A program made the position numbers and the translations under genes. This document shows positions 57,215-64,000 of a DNA stretch of 64,000 bases, piece after piece. The stretch covers positions 1 through 64,000 of the forward strand of contig NZ_WTWX01000017.1 in NCBI RefSeq assembly GCF_009870785.1, in the 5' to 3' direction. Source of the stretch: Paenibacillus sp. An7. GTDB taxonomy: Bacteria; Bacillota; Bacilli; Paenibacillales; Paenibacillaceae. The stretch's first letter is position 1; each line of letters begins with the position of its first letter. The notes below the pieces were generated by a model. That model had not been told where the DNA came from and did not search any database. It was given only the letters and a program-made list of their open reading frames with translations.

Positions 57215-57457
57215 ATGAAAAAAAATTTCGGCATGTTGTTACTGTTTCTGCTCTTGGGTTGGTTAATAGGAGCCTTCATAGCCAAGGGTCTAGAGCAATT
57301 CAAGGCTCTTTCTATTCTAACGAATACGACGACAATCAGTTGGTCGCCCAAAGCAAATTTCGACATTATTAGTTATAACCTAAACATTCAATTGAAAATG
57401 AGCCTGCTTAGTCTGCTGGGTATGGTATCTGCAATTTGGCTCTATCGCAAATTGTAA
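57215..57457 (+). CDS. DUF4321 small membrane protein
   Basis: An 80-residue protein with two membrane segments (FGMLLLFLLLGWLIGAFIAKGL; LKMSLLSLLGMVSAIWLYRKL) joined by a polar loop of about 30 residues (NTTTISWSPKANFDIISYNLNI). The form fits the DUF4321 family found beside maf and radC in Paenibacillus and clostridia, whose role is unknown. The start at 57215 follows GAGGGAAG; the longer frame begins within the spoIIB terminator. Location in the shape and division block hints at an envelope role, but that is inference. Confidence 0.88.
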   Translation: MKKNFGMLLLFLLLGWLIGAFIAKGLEQFKALSILTNTTTISWSPKANFDIISYNLNIQLKMSLLSLLGMVSAIWLYRKL

Positions 57458-57563
57458 TCCGGTATGTTCACTTTGATCATGCCTTAGCAGTTTTAAGTCA
57501 GTACAAAAAACGATTAAAACAGAGATGTTTATCGCATTATCGGTGAAGTAAGGAGTTATCCCT

Positions 57564-58181
57564 TTGAAAAAGCAGCAGAACCATCGAATCATTCTAGCCT
57601 CAACATCTCCACGTCGACGCGAACTTATTGCTTCACTTAGATTACCATTTGAAGTTGTTCCAAGTCATGCAGATGAAGATACACCAGCAGACTACACACC
57701 TGAACAAGTCGTTGAAGAATTAGCGCTTCGCAAGGCAAAGGCGGTTTATGATTCCTACGAATTAAGTCTCGAGGGTGCAATAGTAGTTGGGAGCGACACC
57801 ATTGTCGTAATGGACGGAATGATACTTGGTAAACCGAAGGATGAGGAAGACGCTTTTCGAATGCTAGGTATGCTGCAGAACCGTACTCATGAGGTATACT
57901 CCGGAGTGGCCTGCATATCGGGAGATACAGGGCGTATCATCGTAGACCATCGTAAGACTAAAGTGAAGATGAAAGCACAAACGCATGAAAGAATACGTGC
58001 CTACATTGCAACCAAAGAACCATTTGATAAGGCAGGGTCCTATGCAATTCAAGGCATTGGTTCCATCCTGGTTGAATCGATTGAAGGTTGTTATTTTAAC
58101 GTTGTAGGTTTGCCATTGTCCTTGCTAAGCGAACAGCTTGCGGAGCTTGGTATGCATGTGCTTGCCATAGATGAAACGTAA
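57564..58181 (+). CDS. maf: Maf-type nucleoside triphosphate pyrophosphatase
   Basis: A 205-residue Maf/YhdE-type house-cleaning enzyme, dTTP/UTP-type by family. Motifs seen are ILASTSPRRRELI, the active-site Asp in VVGSDTIVVMDG, GKPKDEEDAFRML, and YAIQGIGSILVESIEGCYFNVVGLPLSLL. The start is TTG at 57564, 9 bases after AAGGAG, with no competing ATG. In B. subtilis maf precedes radC and mreB as here. It may influence septum formation when overproduced. Confidence 0.95.
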   Translation: MKKQQNHRIILASTSPRRRELIASLRLPFEVVPSHADEDTPADYTPEQVVEELALRKAKAVYDSYELSLEGAIVVGSDTIVVMDGMILGKPKDEEDAFRMLGMLQNRTHEVYSGVACISGDTGRIIVDHRKTKVKMKAQTHERIRAYIATKEPFDKAGSYAIQGIGSILVESIEGCYFNVVGLPLSLLSEQLAELGMHVLAIDET

Positions 58182-58266
58182 AATTAAATGTTTTTTAGAT
58201 TCAATTAGATCTTAAAGATTCAAATGATGGGAAAGTTCTAGGTTTGTTTTTGAAAAGAGGGAAAAG

Positions 58267-58956
58267 ATGAGTTCGCCAGGGTACATGTTGCGCGACATCC
58301 CCCAAGAACAGCGCCCGAGAGAACGCATGCTTCATCATGGGGCGGGTGCACTTAGTCATGCGGAACTACTAGCTATCTTACTTAGGACAGGAACGAGGCA
58401 GGAATCTGCTATACATGTTGCTCAGCGAATTCTGAGTGAGGCAGGCAGTCTGCGTAGTCTTGTTGATTTTAGTATCGAGGAATTGGTACAAATTAAAGGC
58501 ATCGGTCCTGCCAAAGCGGTTCAGCTCAAGGCGGGAATTGAGCTAGGACAAAGACTGTCTCAGTCAAAGTTGCCTAGCAGTCCAACAATACGAAGTCCAA
58601 GAGATGCAGCGGATCTATTGATGGAACAGCTTCGGTATTTGCAGAAAGAGCATTTTGTATGTCTGTTTCTGAACACCAAAAACCATGTTATAGCTCAGGA
58701 AACACTCTCGATGGGCAGTCTTAATGCTGCTATTGTTCATCCAAGAGAAGTATTTCGTGCAGCGATCAAATGCAGCAGCGCATCTTTGATTTGTGCACAT
58801 AACCATCCCAGCGGAGATCCTACTCCAAGTCCGGAAGATATCAAGCTCACAAAGCGTCTTCTTGAGGCAGGAGATATTGTAGGGATTGAGGTTTTGGATC
58901 ATGTCGTGATCGGTGATGGAAAATTTGTAAGTTTGAAGGAACAAGGGTTCATATAA
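58267..58956 (+). CDS. radC: RadC family JAB1/MPN metalloprotein
   Basis: A 229-residue protein with an N-terminal helix-hairpin-helix (VQIKGIGPAKAVQLKAGIELG) and a C-terminal JAMM domain with CAHNHPSGDPTPSPED, the metal-binding HxHx7D signature. Although named for radiation repair, the role in DNA repair is doubtful. GAAAAGAGGG precedes the ATG. The stop is followed by 153 bases before mreB, which probably contain the mreB promoter. Confidence 0.95.
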   Translation: MSSPGYMLRDIPQEQRPRERMLHHGAGALSHAELLAILLRTGTRQESAIHVAQRILSEAGSLRSLVDFSIEELVQIKGIGPAKAVQLKAGIELGQRLSQSKLPSSPTIRSPRDAADLLMEQLRYLQKEHFVCLFLNTKNHVIAQETLSMGSLNAAIVHPREVFRAAIKCSSASLICAHNHPSGDPTPSPEDIKLTKRLLEAGDIVGIEVLDHVVIGDGKFVSLKEQGFI

Positions 58957-59022
58957 TATAATGTGGTACGTTAACGGTTTATAAGCGGAATAACAGAATA
59001 CATACCTTGTGTTCTGATCTAG

Positions 59023-60126
<1,104 letters not shown>

Positions 60127-60196
60127 GCCGCGATAGTTTATACTTTCAGCCCGCTGGCTGCATCCGCCGCGAGCTGAGCCGGTATGGCTGTAGGTG

Positions 60197-60233
60197 ATGG
60201 TGCAATATGGCATCATGCACCATTCATTTTTTA
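60197..60233 (+). terminator. Terminator between mreB and mreC
   Basis: ATGGTGCA pairs TGCACCAT over an 11-base loop, followed by TCATTTTTT. A second GC-rich palindrome (CCGCTGG...CGAGC region, 60148-60180) lies just upstream. Confidence 0.72.
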
Positions 60234-60355
60234 TGTTGATGCTACTGTTGGGATCGCAAGAAAGTAGAGAACAGGCCTTTGGCCTCGCTACACTTGCTTT
60301 CCCTTTTTAAGTAGCAGACATGATAACGAAATAGGGATGTAAGAGGGTGTTATAA

Positions 60356-61222
60356 CTGTTTAAATGGCTTGGCAACAAAAGATTGTTTATTTTACTTGTT
60401 GGTATCATTATTTTTATAGCTTTAATGGGTTTCACTGTGGGGTCAAGAGCAGGACTCTCCTTGCCTGAGAAATTCACCAAAGATATGGTTGGATTTGTGC
60501 AGCAAGTTTTTTATAAACCTGCCTCTTATGTTTCCGGATTTTTTGAAGATATAGCCAACCTGAAGAGACTTCAGGAAGAAAACGAAGTATTGAAAACAAA
60601 AGTGGCACAGTATAAACAGGATTCTGTTAGATACGGTAATCTCGCCGAGACGAATCAAAGGCTTCAGGAAGATTTGAAGTTCACGGAAGAACAGAAGAAC
60701 AGACATAACTATACACTTCGGACTGCACAAGTTATCAGTGTCAATTCGGATCCTAACAACCGTGTACTGAACATTGACATCGGTGAGAATGCAGGAATTA
60801 AAGAAGGAATGGCAGTAACCTCCCTTGATGGACTGGTAGGTACAATTAGTCATGTAAGTAACTTTACTGCGACCGTCACTCTTCTTACAGCACTCGACCC
60901 AAGCTCAAGTGATGCAAATGCGATTGCAGCTACCGTCGTAGGCAAAGAGAATAATACATTTGGTATGATTGAAAAATACGATCCGAAAACAGGATATCTG
61001 CAAATGACCAAAATTTCGGAAAGTTCCAACATTAAAGAGGAAGATATTATTATGTCTTCTGGAATCATTGAAGGTTTCCCTAAATATATGATTATTGGTA
61101 CAGTTAAGGATATAGAAGTAAGTGAATATGGATTGGCCCAAGTTGCCTATATTGAGCCTGCAGCAAACTTCACTGACTGGAAGGAAGTATTTGTTGTCAT
61201 CCCTCCGGAGGTTACTCCATAA
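60356..61222 (+). CDS. mreC: Rod shape-determining protein MreC; probable CTG start
   Basis: About 288 residues. A short cytoplasmic start (FKWLGNKR) is followed by a membrane helix (LFILLVGIIIFIALMGF), a coiled coil (LKRLQEENEVLKTKVAQYKQDS; LAETNQRLQEDLKFTEEQ) and a beta-rich extracellular domain (VLNIDIGENAGIKEGMAVTS). It links MreB to wall enzymes. The frame reads sensibly back to CTG at 60356, which lies 8 bases after GAGGG, giving the typical MFKWLGNKRL start. The first ordinary start, TTG at 60383, would remove the conserved cytoplasmic part and has no ribosome site. The stop shares its last base with the mreD ATG. Confidence 0.93.
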   Translation: MFKWLGNKRLFILLVGIIIFIALMGFTVGSRAGLSLPEKFTKDMVGFVQQVFYKPASYVSGFFEDIANLKRLQEENEVLKTKVAQYKQDSVRYGNLAETNQRLQEDLKFTEEQKNRHNYTLRTAQVISVNSDPNNRVLNIDIGENAGIKEGMAVTSLDGLVGTISHVSNFTATVTLLTALDPSSSDANAIAATVVGKENNTFGMIEKYDPKTGYLQMTKISESSNIKEEDIIMSSGIIEGFPKYMIIGTVKDIEVSEYGLAQVAYIEPAANFTDWKEVFVVIPPEVTP

Positions 61223-61755
61223 TGGCAGGCCGGAAGCAGGTACTCATCATTCTGTTGTTCTTCCTCTTTGTGCTGGAAGGTTCGGTCATGCCATGGATTA
61301 TTCCGGATGCATTGCTGCCTCGGATCGGTTATAACTTAGTGTATATTGCGATCTTGTTTGTGACCGTGTACTATCACAGGCATACGGCACTAGTCCTTGG
61401 TATTATTTTCGGGTTGCTGCATGATGTTGTTTTTTATGGACACATGATTGGACCATATTCTTTTTCCATGGGACTTGCCGCGTATTTACTGGGTCTTATT
61501 TTTAAGTCTCAGCGAACGACGATGCCTGTTATGATGATGGTTGTCATTTTAGGCAGTTTATTGTTCGATACGATTTTGTTCTTTATATACAAACTCTTTC
61601 AGCTTAATCATGTTTCCTATGACTGGGCGCTTGTAGAATACATGATACCTACGGTATTTATTCATTTCATATTTGCTCTTATTATCTATGTACCTTTGCG
61701 TAAACAGCTGGATAAGCTATCCCGACATAGATCACTAAGTAAAGATAAGGCGTAA
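61222..61755 (+). CDS. mreD: Rod shape-determining protein MreD
   Basis: A 177-residue polytopic membrane protein with about five segments (VLIILLFFLFVLEGSVMPWII; LVYIAILFVTVYYHRHTALVLGIIFGLLHDVVFYG). The GLLHDVVFYG stretch is typical of the family. It works with MreC in the elongation complex. Its ATG overlaps the mreC stop by one base (TAATG), so translation is coupled. GGAGG lies inside the end of mreC (CCTCCGGAGG region, 61202-61211). Confidence 0.93.
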   Translation: MAGRKQVLIILLFFLFVLEGSVMPWIIPDALLPRIGYNLVYIAILFVTVYYHRHTALVLGIIFGLLHDVVFYGHMIGPYSFSMGLAAYLLGLIFKSQRTTMPVMMMVVILGSLLFDTILFFIYKLFQLNHVSYDWALVEYMIPTVFIHFIFALIIYVPLRKQLDKLSRHRSLSKDKA

Positions 61756-61831
61756 TGTTTTTGCATTTTGCAGGGAAAAGAAGGAACTGCTGCGCTTCGG
61801 CACGAATGTTTGAGATGGGAGGGACAGGCTT

Positions 61832-62494
61832 ATGACAGTAAAATCGAATCATGTGATGATTAAAGGCATCAAGGATGGCCTGGTTTTTCTGATGGATGAC
61901 GAGTGTGATTTAGAAGAGCTACTGAGTGAATTACGATATAAACTGGAACACAGCCATCAAAATATATTGTCTGGTCCCATTATTCATGTCGATGTCAAAT
62001 TAGGTTCGCGTGTCGTAACTGAAGATCAGAAAGATGCCATTCTTCAAATTTTGAAAAAGAAAGGTAATCTACTGATCCGTTCCATTGAGTCTCCGGATGC
62101 TAAGAATGACCTTAACGATGCAAAAGCAATTACGACCATCACTGGAATTATTCGGTCTGGTCAAGTTTTACATCATGAGGGTAACCTTCTATTACTTGGA
62201 GACGTTAATCCAGGCGGGACCGTCAGCTGTACAGGTCACATATTTATTATGGGTGCGCTGCGCGGGATGGCTCATGCTGGAAGCACCGGTGATGAAGAAG
62301 CGATCATTAGTGCAGCGCATTTTGCTCCGACTCAACTGCGAATTGCAGAAGTTATCAGCCGTCCTCCGGATGAATGGGAGAAGCGTGAAGCGGGAATGGA
62401 GTTTGCTTACTTGCAGAACGGACAAATGCAGATCGACAAGACGAGTAATATCGTTCGTTTGCACCGTGATTTTAACGCGTTTAAAGGGGTGTAG
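61832..62494 (+). CDS. minC: Septum site-determining protein MinC
   Basis: A 220-residue FtsZ inhibitor. The N-terminal domain (about 1-100; IKGIKDGLVFLMDDECDLEELLSEL) acts on FtsZ. The C-terminal beta-helix (about 110-215; TGIIRSGQVLHHEGNLLLLGDVNPGGTV and GHIFIMGALRGMAHAG) binds MinD. MinC positions the division site away from poles. GGGAGGGAC precedes the ATG. The minD start is 6 bases downstream. Confidence 0.95.
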   Translation: MTVKSNHVMIKGIKDGLVFLMDDECDLEELLSELRYKLEHSHQNILSGPIIHVDVKLGSRVVTEDQKDAILQILKKKGNLLIRSIESPDAKNDLNDAKAITTITGIIRSGQVLHHEGNLLLLGDVNPGGTVSCTGHIFIMGALRGMAHAGSTGDEEAIISAAHFAPTQLRIAEVISRPPDEWEKREAGMEFAYLQNGQMQIDKTSNIVRLHRDFNAFKGV

Positions 62495-62499
62495 CATAC

Positions 62500-63294
62500 A
62501 TGGGAGAGGCGATTGTTGTCACTTCAGGGAAAGGCGGCGTTGGAAAAACAACGTCTTCCGCCAACATAGGCACCGCACTTGCCTTACTGGGCAAGAAGGT
62601 ATGTCTGGTAGATACAGATATCGGACTTCGCAACCTAGATGTTGTTATGGGCCTTGAAAATCGGATTATATATGATCTGGTAGATGTGGCTGAGGGCCGG
62701 TGTAGATTAGGACAAGCTTTAGTCAAAGATAAGCGCTTTGATGAACTATATATGCTTCCTGCTGCACAGACCAAAGATAAAAATTCGATATCCCCCGACC
62801 AGGTAAAAGATATCGTGTTAGAACTGAAAAAAGATTTTGAATATGTCATTATCGATTGCCCGGCTGGAATTGAGCAGGGATTCAAAAATGCGATTGCAGG
62901 AGCAGATCAGGCGATTGTCGTAACCACTCCTGAGAATGCCGCTGTACGTGATGCGGATAGAGTGATCGGTCTGCTTGAAAGTTCGCATGTGAAATCGCCT
63001 AAACTTGTAGTCAATCGAATTCGTAATAATATGGTCAAATCAGGCGATATGCTAGATATTGATAGTATTCTTCAAGTGTTAAACATTGACCTTATTGGAA
63101 TTGTTCCTGATGATGAACTTGTAATTAGAGCAGCTAACTCAGGTGAACCAACGGTTATGAACCCTGATTCGCAGGCGGCTATGGCGTATCGTAATATAGC
63201 AAGACGTATTCTTGGTGATACGGTTCCGCTTATGATGCTTGAACAGAAAAAAGGTGTGTTTACACGCTTTAAGAAATTTTTTGGGATGGGTTAA
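62500..63294 (+). CDS. minD: Septum site-determining ATPase MinD
   Basis: A 264-residue deviant-Walker ATPase. The P-loop is TSGKGGVGKTTSSANIG, followed by VCLVDTDIGLRNLDVVMG, YVIIDCPAGIEQGF and VVTTPE. The C-terminal amphipathic helix (GVFTRFKKFFGMG) attaches it to the membrane when ATP-bound, where it recruits MinC. It follows minC after six bases. No minE is present; Bacillus-type systems use DivIVA/MinJ instead. Confidence 0.97.
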   Translation: MGEAIVVTSGKGGVGKTTSSANIGTALALLGKKVCLVDTDIGLRNLDVVMGLENRIIYDLVDVAEGRCRLGQALVKDKRFDELYMLPAAQTKDKNSISPDQVKDIVLELKKDFEYVIIDCPAGIEQGFKNAIAGADQAIVVTTPENAAVRDADRVIGLLESSHVKSPKLVVNRIRNNMVKSGDMLDIDSILQVLNIDLIGIVPDDELVIRAANSGEPTVMNPDSQAAMAYRNIARRILGDTVPLMMLEQKKGVFTRFKKFFGMG

Positions 63295-63310
63295 TAATGG
63301 ATCCGCTCAA

Positions 63311-63472
63311 ATGAAACGGCTAAACATATGTTTAAATGTTTCTTCTTATATTGTTCATCTTCGTGAGTATTTAAATATTGTGCTGAATTTACGGGATGGG
63401 TCTATTATTGATCGTTCTCGTATTTTTGTCGGCACTGAGATAAATGAATTAAAAACGATGGTTAGCGAATGA
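63311..63472 (+). CDS. Doubtful short ORF after minD
   Basis: A 53-codon open frame (MKRLNICLNVSSYIVHLREYLN...) lies between the minD stop and the terminator at 63475. It has no ribosome binding site and no recognisable motif. It may be mRNA 3' trailer or a decayed gene. It is listed only because it fills most of the 305-base minD-spoIVFA gap. Confidence 0.2.
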   Translation: MKRLNICLNVSSYIVHLREYLNIVLNLRDGSIIDRSRIFVGTEINELKTMVSE

Positions 63473-63474
63473 TT

Positions 63475-63514
63475 AAAAGGCATTGGAGCTTAAAGGCTCC
63501 AGTGCCTTTTTTTG
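63475..63514 (+). terminator. Terminator of the mreCD-minCD transcript
   Basis: AAGGCATTGGAGC pairs GCTCCAGTGCCTT (one mismatch/wobble) over TTAAAG, followed by TTTTTT. Confidence 0.9.
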
Positions 63515-63599
63515 ATATAAAAAGAAGGCTTGTTCATATTCATCTGTTCCTGCTCATAAAATCAAATAGTGGAAGTATACCTCACTAGGAGGACTGAGT

Positions 63600-64000
63600 A
63601 TGGATATCAAACAAAATATAAAAGAACGAAGAAAAGAACGCATTAGGGAGCTTCTTGAATCCGAGACAAGTCATCGGGAAAAGAATTTACTGGGGTTGGA
63701 ATTTACAACAGGGCAAGGATTACAACAGAAACAGCAGCCTAAAGAACAGCCGGCCGAGCGGCTTTATCCATATGAGCGAACAGATCAAACAGAGAAAGAG
63801 CGGGACCCGGAAGTTCTATGGAAACAGGGATACCGAGGCTGGGGTGAACTGCATGAAGAAAGTCCTCCCGTCCGTTCTGGTGGGTTTAGGAGAGGTTTTG
63901 TAAGAAGGCTTGCTGTCAGTGTGATATTATTTGGAGCAGTCATGGGAGCATTCAAGTGGGATGTTTCTTTTCTACAGTCAGCCAAACTGTTTATTGCTGA
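63600..64000 (+). CDS. spoIVFA: Stage IV sporulation protein FA-like, N-terminal part (cut by window)
   Basis: The first 133 codons run off the right edge. The N-terminal cytoplasmic segment of about 105 residues is charged (DIKQNIKERRKERIRELLES and a Gln/Glu-rich linker), with DPEVLWKQGYRGW, close to the WK motif of SpoIVFA proteins. A membrane helix follows (about 108-125, LAVSVILFGAVMGAF). The expected extracellular M23 peptidase-like domain is outside the window. SpoIVFA holds the SpoIVFB protease inactive until the sigma-K checkpoint is passed. Position after minD is the same as in B. subtilis. The start is set by AGGAGG at 63587-63592. Confidence 0.85.
   Translation, partial: MDIKQNIKERRKERIRELLESETSHREKNLLGLEFTTGQGLQQKQQPKEQPAERLYPYERTDQTEKERDPEVLWKQGYRGWGELHEESPPVRSGGFRRGFVRRLAVSVILFGAVMGAFKWDVSFLQSAKLFIA

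Noticed and set aside
62085..62657. 190-codon plus-strand ORF across minC and minD
   Set aside because: It overlaps two well-supported genes in another frame and has no ribosome site.

Overview
The window reads as a chromosomal segment of an endospore-forming Bacillota, most like Paenibacillus (inference). It carries gerM, spoVID-, spoIIB- and spoIVFA-type sporulation genes, Bacillus-like gene order (tig, clpX, lonB, lon, engB, hem genes, spoVID, valS, folC, spoIIB, maf, radC, mreBCD, minCD, spoIVFA), strong AGGAGG ribosome binding sites and Paenibacillus-style sugar-uptake genes with a membrane-bound AraC regulator.

Layout. 1-54 is the extreme 3' end of a group II intron, cut by the window edge and lying against the end of an M20 dipeptidase gene on the minus strand. 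1694-14723 is an accessory carbohydrate locus on the plus strand: transmembrane AraC regulator, two CUT1 permeases, a solute-binding lipoprotein, a large GH106-like hydrolase, a Gfo/Idh/MocA oxidoreductase and a GH105-type unsaturated-uronyl hydrolase. It looks like uptake and intracellular breakdown of a pectin- or rhamnogalacturonan-type oligosaccharide; no ATPase is encoded, so a shared one is expected elsewhere. 14810-25332 is mixed: DUF72, an MBL-fold hydrolase, a YutG-like phosphatase, gerM-rph-rdgB, asnB, three small unknown genes, mgtE and a small DUF4870-like membrane protein.

25416-26207 holds two identical tRNA-Arg(TCT) genes facing each other, each with its own promoter and terminator, around a short insert with a small membrane ORF and a tRNA 3'-end fragment. 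26403-39000 is the protein quality-control block (ysoA-like, tig, clpP, clpX, lonB, lon), with ispG inserted, then engB, an unknown gene and speD. 39376-47165 is a tetrapyrrole operon: hemA, hemX, precorrin-2 dehydrogenase, hemC, a cobA-hemD fusion, hemB, hemL. It makes uroporphyrinogen III and also carries siroheme-branch enzymes. An rluA-type gene and spoVID follow.

49688-55661 is a promoter and valine T-box leader, then valS, folC and murC. 55786-64000 is the cell-shape, division and sporulation block: spoIIB, a DUF4321 gene, maf, radC, mreB, mreC, mreD, minC, minD and the start of spoIVFA.

Most of the window is conserved core genome. The unusual items are the convergent tRNA-Arg pair, three genes whose best-supported starts are ATT or CTG, several structured leaders that match no RNA family I recognise (ispG, speD, hemA, the gene at 37594), the intron remnant, and the glycan locus with its uncharacterised hydrolase and oxidoreductase. 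I saw no CRISPR array, prophage or toxin/defence system.
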